64,000 nt of DNA from Rhizobium sp. GN54 (GTDB lineage Bacteria; Pseudomonadota; Alphaproteobacteria; Rhizobiales; Rhizobiaceae): the NCBI RefSeq assembly GCF_021026345.1, contig NZ_JAJNCZ010000003.1, positions 186,001 through 250,000 on the forward strand, given 5' to 3'. Position 1 is the first letter of the stretch. Every line of letters starts with the position of its first letter. The notes below the pieces were generated by a model. The model saw only the letters and a program-made list of their open reading frames with translations. It ran no database searches and was not told the origin of the DNA. This document shows, piece after piece, positions 56,567 to 64,000 of this stretch. The position numbers and the translations under genes are program-made.

Positions 56567-57280
56567 GTGGGCGAAACCATCATCGATCTCAAAAAGGCGG
56601 ACCTTACGCTCGGCCATGAAGCGGCATCGGTCCATGTGCTGAAGGGGATCGACCTGCAGATCGCCGCCGGCCAGTCGGTCGGCATCGTCGGCCCTTCCGG
56701 GTCCGGCAAGTCCACCCTTCTCATGGTCCTCGCCGGCCTCGAACGGCTCGACCGCGGCGAGATCCATATCGGCGGTGCGGCCCTGCACACGATGAGCGAG
56801 GACCAGGTGGCCGACTTCCGGGGCCGCAACATCGGTATCGTCTTCCAGTCCTTCCACCTCATCCCCAACATGACCGCCCTCGAAAACGTCGCCGTTCCGC
56901 TGGAGCTCGCCAACGTCCGGGACGCCTTTGCCATCGCCCGGCGCGAGCTGGAGGCCGTGGGGCTCGGCGAACGCCTGTCCCACTACCCCGGGCAGCTTTC
57001 GGGCGGCGAGCAGCAGCGCGTCGCCATTGCCCGTGCGCTCGCCCCGCAGCCGCGCCTCCTGATCGCCGACGAGCCGACTGGCAATCTTGACGGCGACACC
57101 GGCCGGCAGATCTCCGACCTGCTCTTTGCCGAGCAGGCGCGGCGCGGCATGACGCTCGTGCTCGTCACCCACGATCCGGCCCTCGCCGCCCGCTGCCAGC
57201 ACCAGGTGCGCATGCGCTCCGGCGAGGTCGTCAGCGCCGAGGCCACCCCGGTGGCGACCGGCCAGAAGGTTTCGGCATGA
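56567..57280 (+). CDS. ABC transporter ATP-binding protein YbbA-like
   Basis: A 237-residue LolD/MacB-type ATPase, with Walker A GPSGSGKS at about 42-49, Q-loop [11 protein letters not shown], signature [12 protein letters not shown] and Walker [16 protein letters not shown] 56567 is preferred to a TTG 27 bases upstream because AGGACAG lies just before it, but the choice is not certain. Its stop overlaps the YbbP start. With YbbP it probably forms a mechanotransmitting or lipid-related ABC complex rather than a classic importer. Confidence 0.9.
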   Translation: MGETIIDLKKADLTLGHEAASVHVLKGIDLQIAAGQSVGIVGPSGSGKSTLLMVLAGLERLDRGEIHIGGAALHTMSEDQVADFRGRNIGIVFQSFHLIPNMTALENVAVPLELANVRDAFAIARRELEAVGLGERLSHYPGQLSGGEQQRVAIARALAPQPRLLIADEPTGNLDGDTGRQISDLLFAEQARRGMTLVLVTHDPALAARCQHQVRMRSGEVVSAEATPVATGQKVSA

Positions 57281-59835
57281 CCGCGCCGGCGCGCTCTGCC
57301 GGCTGGCTGTCGCTCGCCTTCCGCCTCGCGCTGCGCGAGATGCGCGGCGGCCTGCGCGGTTTCTACATCTTCCTCGCCTGCATCGCGCTCGGCACGGCCG
57401 CGATCGCCGGCGTCAATTCGGTCTCCGGCGCCATCAGCCAGTCCATCGAGGCGCAGGGGCAGACGCTGCTGGCCGGCGACGTCCGCTTTCAGTTGCGCAA
57501 CCGCGTCGCGACCGAGGCCGAACGCGCCTATTTCGACACACTCGGCGACGTCTCCGTCTCCGCCGGCCTGCGCTCCATGGCGCGGCTACCGGACGGCTCC
57601 GACCAGGCACTGGTGGAACTGAAGGCCGTCGACGGCGCCTATCCGCTCTACGGCACGGTCGAGACCACGCCGGCCGGCCCCCTGGACCGGCTGACGGCGA
57701 ACGACGGCGGCACCTTCGGCGCGCTCGCGGCACCGCTCCTGCTCGACAGGCTCGGCGTGCGCGTCGGCGACGAACTGCTGCTCGGCACTGCGAAGGTCCG
57801 CATCACCGCGACGATCGACCGGGAACCCGATGCGCTTTCCGACGGCTTCGGGCTGGCGCCGCGCCTGCTGATATCCAACGACGCGCTCGCGGCCACGGGC
57901 CTCGTGCAGACCGGCAGCCTGGTGGAGCACCAGTACAAGGTCCGCCTCGAAGAACCGACCTCCCGTGCCATCGCCGAGGTCCGCCGGCAGGCGGAGCGGC
58001 AGTTTCCCTCCGCCGGCTGGTCGATCCGCACCAGCAACAACGCCACCCCCTCGCTGACCAACAACATCACCCGCTTCTCGCAGTTCCTGACGCTCGTCGG
58101 CCTGACCGCCCTGATCGTCGGCGGCGTCGGCGTCGCCAATGCCGTGCGCGCCTATCTCGACACCAAGCGCGGCGTGATCGCCACCTTCAAGTGCCTCGGC
58201 GCGCCGGCCCGGCTGATCTCGGCGATCTACCTGATCCAGATCGTCCTGATCGCCGCCATCGGCATCCTGATCGGGCTGGTCCTCGGCATGCTGATCCCGA
58301 TCGTCGCCGTGCGCTTCCTGGAAGGCGTCCTGCCGGTCCCCGCCGGGATTGCGATCTATCCCGGCGCGCTGGCGCTGGCCGCCGCTTTCGGCGTCATCAC
58401 CGCGCTCGCCTTCGCCATCATGCCGCTGGGCCACGCCCGGGAGGTGCCGGCGACGGCGCTCTTCCGCGAGCAGGGCTTCGAGCGCAGCCGCCTACCCGCC
58501 TGGCCCTATATCGCAGGGGCCGGACTGTTCCTGGCAACCCTCGGCGGGCTTGCCGTCTGGACGGCCTACGACCGCTACATCGCCGTCGTCTTCCTCGGCT
58601 CGATCGCCTTTGCCTTCGTCGTCCTGAGGCTCGTCGCCTCGCTCGTCACCGCGCTCGCCCGCCGCGCGCCGAGGGTCAATTCGCCCGCGCTGCGGCTTGC
58701 GATCGGCAACATCCACCGCCCGGGCGCGCTGACGCCCTCCGTCGTGCTGTCGCTCGGGCTCGGCCTTGCCCTGCTCGTCACCCTCACCCTGATCGACGGC
58801 AACCTGCGTCGCGAACTGACGAGCAGCCTGCCGGAACGCGCGCCAAACTTCTTCTTCATCGACATCCAGGGCAACGACCTCGAAGGCTTCCGCAAGGTCC
58901 TGACCGACACCATGCCGGACGGCAAGATCATCGAGGTGCCGATGCTGCGCGGCCGGATCACCGCCTTCAACGGCGAGGATGTCGCGCGCCGCGACGTCCC
59001 ACCGTCGGGACGCTGGGTGTTGCAGGGCGACCGCGGCATCACCTATGCGAAGAACCTGCCGGAAAACTCGACGCTCTCCGAAGGCCAATGGTGGCCGGCC
59101 GATTATTCCGGCGAGCCACTCGTCTCCTTTTCGGCCGAGGAGGCCGGCGAACTCGGGCTGAAGCTTGGCGACACCGTCACCGTCAACGTGCTCGGCCGCA
59201 ACCTGACCGCCCGCATCGCCAATTTCCGCAACGTCGAGTGGGAATCGCTGTCGATCAATTTCGTCATGGTCTTCTCGCCCAATACCTTCGCCGGCGCGCC
59301 GCATGCCTGGCTCGCCACCATGATCGATCCCGACGCCACGGCCGGGCAGGAGGCGGCGACCCTGCGCGCCGTCACCAATGCCTATCCGACCATCACCAGC
59401 GTGCGGGTGAAGGACGCGCTCGACATCGTCAACGAACTGATGGGCCAGTTGGCGACCGCCGTGCGCGCCGCCGCCGCCGTGGCGCTGGTCGCATCGGTGC
59501 TGGTCCTCGCCGGCGCGCTGGCGGCCGGCAACAGGGCACGAACCCATGACGCCGTGGTGCTGAAGACGCTCGGCGCCACGCGCACGACGCTGATTCGCGC
59601 CTTCAGCTACGAATACATCATGCTCGGCCTGGCGACGGCGATCTTCGCGCTCTTCTCCGGCGGCGTCGCCGCCTGGTTCGTCGTCAGCCGCATCATGACG
59701 CTGCCCTCGAGCTTCCTGCCCGACGTCGCGCTCATGACGGTGCTGATCGCCCTGGCGATGACGGTCGGCATCGGCCTGGCCGGCACCTGGCGCGTCCTCG
59801 GCCAGAAGGCGGCGACCGTCCTGCGGGAGCTTTGA
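57277..59835 (+). CDS. FtsX-type ABC permease YbbP-like
   Basis: An 852-residue membrane protein with two FtsX-type units and about ten helices. An N-terminal helix near 25-45 is followed by a large periplasmic region (about 45-260), a first helix group (265-420, with the typical [28 protein letters not shown]-like turn, here beginning [10 protein letters not shown]), a second periplasmic region and a C-terminal helix group (730-840) with [12 protein letters not shown]. It overlaps the ATPase gene by four bases. YbbAP-type complexes are linked to acyl or lipid handling. Confidence 0.92.
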   Translation: MTAPARSAGWLSLAFRLALREMRGGLRGFYIFLACIALGTAAIAGVNSVSGAISQSIEAQGQTLLAGDVRFQLRNRVATEAERAYFDTLGDVSVSAGLRSMARLPDGSDQALVELKAVDGAYPLYGTVETTPAGPLDRLTANDGGTFGALAAPLLLDRLGVRVGDELLLGTAKVRITATIDREPDALSDGFGLAPRLLISNDALAATGLVQTGSLVEHQYKVRLEEPTSRAIAEVRRQAERQFPSAGWSIRTSNNATPSLTNNITRFSQFLTLVGLTALIVGGVGVANAVRAYLDTKRGVIATFKCLGAPARLISAIYLIQIVLIAAIGILIGLVLGMLIPIVAVRFLEGVLPVPAGIAIYPGALALAAAFGVITALAFAIMPLGHAREVPATALFREQGFERSRLPAWPYIAGAGLFLATLGGLAVWTAYDRYIAVVFLGSIAFAFVVLRLVASLVTALARRAPRVNSPALRLAIGNIHRPGALTPSVVLSLGLGLALLVTLTLIDGNLRRELTSSLPERAPNFFFIDIQGNDLEGFRKVLTDTMPDGKIIEVPMLRGRITAFNGEDVARRDVPPSGRWVLQGDRGITYAKNLPENSTLSEGQWWPADYSGEPLVSFSAEEAGELGLKLGDTVTVNVLGRNLTARIANFRNVEWESLSINFVMVFSPNTFAGAPHAWLATMIDPDATAGQEAATLRAVTNAYPTITSVRVKDALDIVNELMGQLATAVRAAAAVALVASVLVLAGALAAGNRARTHDAVVLKTLGATRTTLIRAFSYEYIMLGLATAIFALFSGGVAAWFVVSRIMTLPSSFLPDVALMTVLIALAMTVGIGLAGTWRVLGQKAATVLREL

Positions 59836-60089
59836 GCGAAGGAAAGATGCCGGATCGCCGTTGCGCCGCTCGCGCGAAACTGATCGCGCGCCCGGTATTG
59901 GTACTTGTACAACAGCAGCTTAGTGATCATATTGAAGGCAGGCATGCTGGGGCCCCGCAGCGGCGCCTGGGTGTTCGGCGCGACACCGGCTTAAGAGCCA
60001 CGATCGGCCGAAACATCGCCCTTGTCCGCAACAGGACCGGATGCGACACCCGACACCGTAACAACCAACGGGGCTTTCGAGAGGAAAAA
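59836..60089. other. Leader region of the Bax-inhibitor-1 gene
   Basis: A 254-base gap after ybbP. It holds a good promoter at 59905-59933 and then about 150 bases of leader ending in a GAGAGG site. No coding frame is supported. A dyad GGGGCCCC lies near 59950. Confidence 0.45.
59905..59933 (+). promoter_or_regulatory. Predicted promoter of the Bax-inhibitor-1 gene
   Basis: TTGTAC (59905-59910) and CATATT (59928-59933) are separated by 17 bases, close to the rhizobial CTTGAC-N17-CTATAT pattern, in an AT-richer patch. It is 157 bases before the start codon. Confidence 0.45.
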
Positions 60090-60836
60090 ATGTCAGATTT
60101 CCGCAACTACCAGACGCGAGTGACGAATACCGGCACGCAGGCCGGCGCCGTCGTCGACGAGGGCCTCCGCGCCTATATGCTGAAGGTCTACAACCTGATG
60201 GCGCTCGGTCTTGCAATCACCGGCGTGGTCGCGTTCTTCGCCTCCCAGGCCGCCTTCTCCGGCGGTCAGCTGACCGCTTTCGGCCAGGCGATCTATGTCA
60301 GCCCGCTCCGTTGGGTCGTGATCCTCGCACCGTTGGCGCTGGTGTTCTTCCTGAGCTTCAGGATCCATACCATGAGCGTTGCGGCGGCACAGACGACGTT
60401 CTGGATCTATGCCGGCCTGATGGGCCTGTCGCTGTCGTCGATCTTCCTGATCTACACGGGCGCCAGCATTGCGCAGACCTTCTTCGTTTCGGCCGCAGCC
60501 TTCGGCGCCCTGTCGCTCTACGGCTACACGACGAAGCGGGATCTGTCCGCCATGGGCTCGTTCATGGTCATGGGCCTGTTCGGCCTGATCATCGCCTCGC
60601 TCGTCAACCTGTTCCTGCAGTCGACGGCGCTTGATTTCGCGATCTCCGCCATCGGCGTCCTGGTCTTCGCCGGCCTGACCGCCTGGGATACGCAGAAGAT
60701 CAAGGAGATGTACTACGAAGCCGACGAGGCGGCGGTGGCCGGTCGCAAGGCGATCATGGGCGCGCTGACCCTGTACCTCGACTTCATCAACCTGTTCCTG
60801 TTCCTGCTGCGCTTCATGGGCAACCGCAACAGCTAA
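60090..60836 (+). CDS. Bax inhibitor-1 / YccA-family membrane protein
   Basis: A 248-residue BI-1 family protein with seven hydrophobic helices, each with the spacing of the family, and a C-terminal DFINLFLFLLRFMGNRNS tail carrying the conserved membrane aspartate. Members are calcium-permeable or regulate FtsH-type proteolysis; activity here is unknown. The GAGAGGAAAAA ribosome binding site decides the ATG. It ends with a strong terminator. Confidence 0.93.
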   Translation: MSDFRNYQTRVTNTGTQAGAVVDEGLRAYMLKVYNLMALGLAITGVVAFFASQAAFSGGQLTAFGQAIYVSPLRWVVILAPLALVFFLSFRIHTMSVAAAQTTFWIYAGLMGLSLSSIFLIYTGASIAQTFFVSAAAFGALSLYGYTTKRDLSAMGSFMVMGLFGLIIASLVNLFLQSTALDFAISAIGVLVFAGLTAWDTQKIKEMYYEADEAAVAGRKAIMGALTLYLDFINLFLFLLRFMGNRNS

Positions 60837-60874
60837 GCATCCGGCGGCCCGGCCGCACATCGGACCTGAAAGAC

Positions 60875-60904
60875 AACCCCGCCGGTAACGGCGGGGTTTT
60901 TGTT
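60875..60904 (+). terminator. Intrinsic terminator of the Bax-inhibitor-1 gene
   Basis: Arms AACCCCGCC and GGCGGGGTT (60875-60883 and 60890-60898) followed by TTTTTGTTT. It lies 38 bases beyond the stop codon. Confidence 0.93.
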
Positions 60905-60934
60905 TGCGCGGCCGCCGACTTCGGAAGACACTTG

Positions 60935-60982
60935 CCAATCGTGCACGATTATGCGTATTTACGCGCATTATTGCACGATTGG
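60935..60982 (+). promoter_or_regulatory. Paired operator at the DeoR-family gene
   Basis: A perfect 14-base palindrome AATCGTGCACGATT (60937-60950) is followed 30 bases later by a second TGCACGATT (60972-60980) whose left half is degenerate. The outer CCAATCGTGCA and TGCACGATTGG arms (60935-60945 and 60972-60982) are exact complements. It ends eight bases before the ATG, and a TTGCCA hexamer at 60932-60937 and TATTTA at 60956-60961 could be the promoter it covers. Most likely an autoregulatory operator. Confidence 0.7.
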
Positions 60983-60990
60983 AACATCGA

Positions 60991-61836
60991 ATGTCGCTCA
61001 GCGAGCTCCTTCTCGGCGAACGCCAGACGCTCATAAAGGCACGCCTTGCCGCGCACGGCCGGGTGATCGCGACGGACCTCGCACAGGAGCTCGGCGTCTC
61101 GGAGGACACGATCCGGCGGGACCTGCGCGAAATGGCGGCGGCCGGCCTGTGCCGGCGCGTCTACGGCGGCGCGCTACCGACAGGCCCGTCGACCAGCTTC
61201 AGCGAGCGCGTCGGGACCGATGGCGACCGCAAGGATGCCCTTGCCCGCGCCGCAGCCGCCCTTGTCGAGCCGGGCGCCTTCGTCTTCCTCGATGCCGGCA
61301 GCACCAACCTCGCGATCGCCCGTGCCCTGCCGGAAGACAGGCGCCTGACGGTGGCGACCAATACACCGGCCATCGCAGCGGCGCTGATCGACAGGCGCGG
61401 CATCGAGATCATCCAGATCGGCGGTCCGATCGACCGCAAGACCGGCGCGGCGATCGGCGCCAAGGCGCTGCGCGACGCCGAGGTGCTGCGCCCCGATCTT
61501 TGCATCCTCGGCATTTGCGGGCTTCATCCGGACGTGGGCGTCACCGCCTTCGGCTTCGAGGACGCCGAGTTCAAGCGCTTCGTGGCGATGCGCAGCCGCG
61601 CGGTGCTGACGGCCGTGACCAACGACAAGCTCGCCATGGCGGCGCCCTACGCGGTGATCCCGATCGGGCGGCTCGACCGGGCCGTCTTCGAAGCCGACGC
61701 CGACGAGCAGGAAGTCGCAGAATGCACGGCGGCCGGCTTGCGCGTGATCCGGGCCGACCCGGTGGAGCCGCGCCCGAACCGACGGTCGAAAGGAAACGAC
61801 ACGGCTAGGCGCCAGGCACGCACCACCGAAATCTGA
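60991..61836 (+). CDS. DeoR/GlpR-family transcription regulator
   Basis: A 281-residue repressor. The N-terminal helix-turn-helix (residues about 10-60) reads ATDLAQELGVSEDTIRRDL, the DeoR signature. The C-terminal ISOCOT-like domain binds a phosphorylated sugar or nucleoside; FLDAGSTNLAIARAL is its first loop. ATG 60991 is fixed by the conserved start MSLSELLLGERQ. It precedes an MFS carrier by 62 bases and probably controls itself and that gene. Confidence 0.93.
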   Translation: MSLSELLLGERQTLIKARLAAHGRVIATDLAQELGVSEDTIRRDLREMAAAGLCRRVYGGALPTGPSTSFSERVGTDGDRKDALARAAAALVEPGAFVFLDAGSTNLAIARALPEDRRLTVATNTPAIAAALIDRRGIEIIQIGGPIDRKTGAAIGAKALRDAEVLRPDLCILGICGLHPDVGVTAFGFEDAEFKRFVAMRSRAVLTAVTNDKLAMAAPYAVIPIGRLDRAVFEADADEQEVAECTAAGLRVIRADPVEPRPNRRSKGNDTARRQARTTEI

Positions 61837-61898
61837 TCGCATTTTTTTAGAACACCGGGCGCCACCAAAGTCGCGCCGCCACCGGACTGGAACAGCAA

Positions 61899-63089
61899 AT
61901 GACCACACCAGAAAACGCAGCGACGGCACCCGTGCGATCGTCCTACTACCCGGCCTCGCGGATCGCCGTCTCCGGCCTGTTTCTCCTCAACGGCACGTTC
62001 ATGGGCGCCTGGGCGCCCAAGATCCCCGAATTCGCAAGCCGCCTGTCCTTGAGCGAATCCCAGCTCGGGCTGATGATCGTCGGTTTCGGCATCGGCTCGC
62101 TCATCCTGATGCCGCTCGCGGGCATCCTCATCGCCCATGTCGGCACCTCGCGGGCGGTGCGCGGCGCCACACTCGCCTTCATCCCGACGATGCTGCTGCT
62201 GTCACTCGCCCCGAGCATCTGGACCGGCGCGATCGCCATCTTCCTCTTCGGCGGGCTGACCGGCGCGATGGACATCGCGATGAACGCCAATGCCGTGGAG
62301 GTCGAAAGGTCGATGCGGCGGGCGATCATGTCGTCCTGCCATGCATTCTGGAGCCTCGGTGCGTTCATCGGCGCCACGACGGGCGGCTACCTGATCGAGA
62401 CCATCGGCGTCCTGGGACATGCGGCCCTGCTGACGGTGCTGGCGCTTGCTGGCCTCGCAGCCGTCTGGACCTCGATCCTGCACGACCGGCCGCATCCCTC
62501 CGAAACGCGCCAGAAGGTTCGCCTGCCGATGTCGCCGCTGCCGTGGCTGATCGGCATCATGGCGCTGTTCACGATGATCCCCGAAGGCTCCATCCTCGAC
62601 TGGGGCGCGCTCTACATGCGCGACGAACTCGGCGCGTCGCTGGCGCTGTCCGGCTTCGCCTTCGGCGCCTTCTCCGCCACTATGGCCATCATGCGCTTTG
62701 CCGGCGACCATGTGCGCGACCGTTTCGGCGCGGTCAGGACGCTGCGCGTCTCCACCGTGCTTGCCATCATCGGCATGGTGATCGCAGGCTTCGCCCCCAA
62801 CGCCTACGTGGCGATGACGGGCTTCGCCATCTGCGGCATCGGCATCTCCAACATGGTCCCGATCGCCTTTTCCGCGGCCGGCAACCTGCCGGGCTTCGCC
62901 CAGGGCGTGGCGCTGTCGGTGACGACGGTGATGGGATATTCCGGCTCGCTCTTCGCCCCCTCCTCCATCGGCTTCATCGCCGAGTACACGAGCTTCGCCT
63001 GGGTCTTTTCCGTCCTTCCGGCCCTGCTCCTGGTCGTGCTGCTGCTGTCGAAGCACGCCGTGCATGCGGACGTGCACGGGCGCCACTGA
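61899..63089 (+). CDS. MFS transporter downstream of DeoR regulator
   Basis: A 396-residue major facilitator with 12 helices. The N-terminal FLLNGTFMGAWAPKIPEFASRLSLS resembles the fucose-permease-like/YfcJ-type class, and its helix 4-5 segment has GAMDIAMNANAVEVER. The linked DeoR regulator points to a sugar or nucleoside-type substrate. No kinase or catabolic enzyme is present beside it, so substrate cannot be named. Confidence 0.9.
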   Translation: MTTPENAATAPVRSSYYPASRIAVSGLFLLNGTFMGAWAPKIPEFASRLSLSESQLGLMIVGFGIGSLILMPLAGILIAHVGTSRAVRGATLAFIPTMLLLSLAPSIWTGAIAIFLFGGLTGAMDIAMNANAVEVERSMRRAIMSSCHAFWSLGAFIGATTGGYLIETIGVLGHAALLTVLALAGLAAVWTSILHDRPHPSETRQKVRLPMSPLPWLIGIMALFTMIPEGSILDWGALYMRDELGASLALSGFAFGAFSATMAIMRFAGDHVRDRFGAVRTLRVSTVLAIIGMVIAGFAPNAYVAMTGFAICGIGISNMVPIAFSAAGNLPGFAQGVALSVTTVMGYSGSLFAPSSIGFIAEYTSFAWVFSVLPALLLVVLLLSKHAVHADVHGRH

Positions 63090-63143
63090 CGGGGCTCCGC
63101 CCGGCGCGGCACCCCAGTCCCGTGAGCGCCTTGCGCAGGTCGA

Positions 63144-64000
63144 TCACAGGAACTCCACTTCCTTCGACAGTGGCATCGAGCGGATGCGCTTTCCGGTGAG
63201 CGCATGGACCGCATTGGCAAGCGCGGGAATGGAAGGCGGTGTGCCCGGTTCGCCGGCCCCGCCCATGCGATGTGCGGTCTCCAGCAGACCGATCTCGATC
63301 TGCGGGCACTGGTGCATTCGCATCGGCGTGTAGTCGTGGAAATTGGACTGCTCGACGGCGCCGTCGGCAAAGGTGATCTCCTCCCCGATCGCCGACGACA
63401 GGCCGTAGACGATGCCGGACATCATCTGCGCCGTAAAGATCGCCGGATCGATGACCTCGCCGGGATCGGCCGCGCACCACACCTTCTCGATGCGGATCCG
63501 GCCACCGACATCGGCGACCTGCACGACCTGCGCGACCCAGGTGCCGAAGGACAGCGTGAAGGCGAAGCCCTTCGCAGTCCCCGGCGGCAACGTCTCGCCC
63601 CAGCGCGCCATGGCACCGACCTTGTCGATTACGTTGACGGCCGTCGGATAGGCCGCCATCAGCTTTCGCCTGAGCTCCAGCGGATCGACACCGCCGGCAA
63701 CGGCGATCTCGTCCATGAAGCCTTCGTGGAAGAACCCGTTGAACGAATTGCCGACCGAGCGCCAGAAGCCGACCGGTACCGAGACCGGCGCCTTGATGCC
63801 GCCCACACGGTAGTTTTCGATCGTGTAGGGCTGGTTCGCCGAGCCGTCGGTGATCGACTTGTCGGGCCCGATCGGCGAGAGGCTCGGAAAGTAACGCGGC
63901 AGGATGCTGCCGATGATCGAGGGCGCGGCAATGCGCATGTCAACCGCGACCGGCATTCCGTCGTCGCCGAGCCGCGCCCGGAAGCGGCCGAGCGCGGCCG
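63144..64000 (-). CDS. Molybdopterin-binding subunit of a xanthine dehydrogenase-family enzyme (partial, IorB-like)
   Basis: The C-terminal 285 or so residues of a large molybdenum hydroxylase subunit; the gene continues beyond the right edge and its start is not in the window. GFWRSVGNSFNGFFHEGFMDEIA is the conserved membrane-bound aldehyde dehydrogenase/isoquinoline oxidoreductase segment, and FHDYTPMRMHQCPQIEI, AMGGAGEPGTPPSIPALANAV-like (here RMGGAGEPGTPP) near the end is typical, with the catalytic glutamate in GAGEPG. IorB-type enzymes oxidise aldehydes or N-heterocycles. Small FeS and FAD subunits are not visible here. Confidence 0.9.
   Translation of the reverse strand, partial: AALGRFRARLGDDGMPVAVDMRIAAPSIIGSILPRYFPSLSPIGPDKSITDGSANQPYTIENYRVGGIKAPVSVPVGFWRSVGNSFNGFFHEGFMDEIAVAGGVDPLELRRKLMAAYPTAVNVIDKVGAMARWGETLPPGTAKGFAFTLSFGTWVAQVVQVADVGGRIRIEKVWCAADPGEVIDPAIFTAQMMSGIVYGLSSAIGEEITFADGAVEQSNFHDYTPMRMHQCPQIEIGLLETAHRMGGAGEPGTPPSIPALANAVHALTGKRIRSMPLSKEVEFL

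Noticed and set aside
59607-59945. 112-codon minus-strand frame at the ybbP end
   Set aside because: Antisense shadow of the final membrane helices of the permease gene; the start falls inside the predicted Bax-inhibitor promoter region.

Overview
The window is one continuous, GC-rich chromosomal segment with typical alphaproteobacterial core genes and no sign of plasmid, phage or transposon content. Gene content and order (a Suv3-type helicase next to an S4 protein, ferredoxin, CarD and an RpoH2-type sigma factor; tsaD-gpsA divergent from hemC-hemD-mic60-hemY; an IalB-like secreted protein; a second aa3-type oxidase cluster) point to the Rhizobiales, most likely Rhizobiaceae or a close relative such as Shinella or Ensifer. 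The species cannot be fixed from the sequence alone. No rRNA, tRNA, CRISPR array or insertion sequence was seen.\n\nLayout. 0-2.4 kb: thiamine importer thiPQ (thiB would lie just outside). 2.6-6.4 kb: an M48/LysM lipoprotein peptidase and a large MscS channel. 6.4-12.9 kb (minus strand): rpoH2, carD, a 7Fe ferredoxin, an S4 RNA-binding protein and a long Suv3-like helicase. 13.2-16.7 kb (minus): tsaD, gpsA, a YciI protein, an EVE protein and an ETF-beta-lysine-methyltransferase-like protein, tightly packed. 16.8-22.1 kb (plus): hemC, hemD, an alphaproteobacterial Mic60/mitofilin homologue, hemY and a TerB protein. 22.2-25.5 kb: a GATase, an MFS carrier, YggT, DUF167 and inorganic pyrophosphatase. 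25.6-30.6 kb (minus): an alternative cytochrome c oxidase operon (cytochrome c, II, I, two III-type subunits, IV). 30.8-38.7 kb: GNAT, typA, phoD, an M3 oligopeptidase and a DUF475/TerC membrane protein.\n\n38.9-45.7 kb: a 53-residue small protein, the tripartite tricarboxylate transporter tctCBA, an extra periplasmic binding protein and the divergent TctD/TctE two-component pair. 45.8-48.6 kb: argG flanked by two LysE-family exporters. 48.7-51.4 kb: an ABC importer of the ABC_sub_bind type. 51.6-57 kb: rlmN, an IalB-like protein, DUF1232, phhB, a low-molecular-weight tyrosine phosphatase overlapping thpR tail to tail, and a GDSL arylesterase divergent from the YbbA/YbbP ABC system. 60-64 kb: a Bax-inhibitor-1 protein, a DeoR-family regulator with a paired operator, an MFS carrier and the C-terminal part of a molybdenum hydroxylase running off the right edge.\n\nNothing here is clearly a wholly undescribed system. 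The best leads are the Mic60 gene embedded among heme genes, the operator-like repeats at the DeoR, tct and ialB promoters, the binding protein paired with TctDE, the alternative oxidase with two subunit III genes, the 82-bp convergent overlap of a phosphatase gene with thpR, and the bipartite disordered tail of the helicase. Start codons were often moved downstream of the longest open frame to the one with a ribosome binding site or signal peptide.
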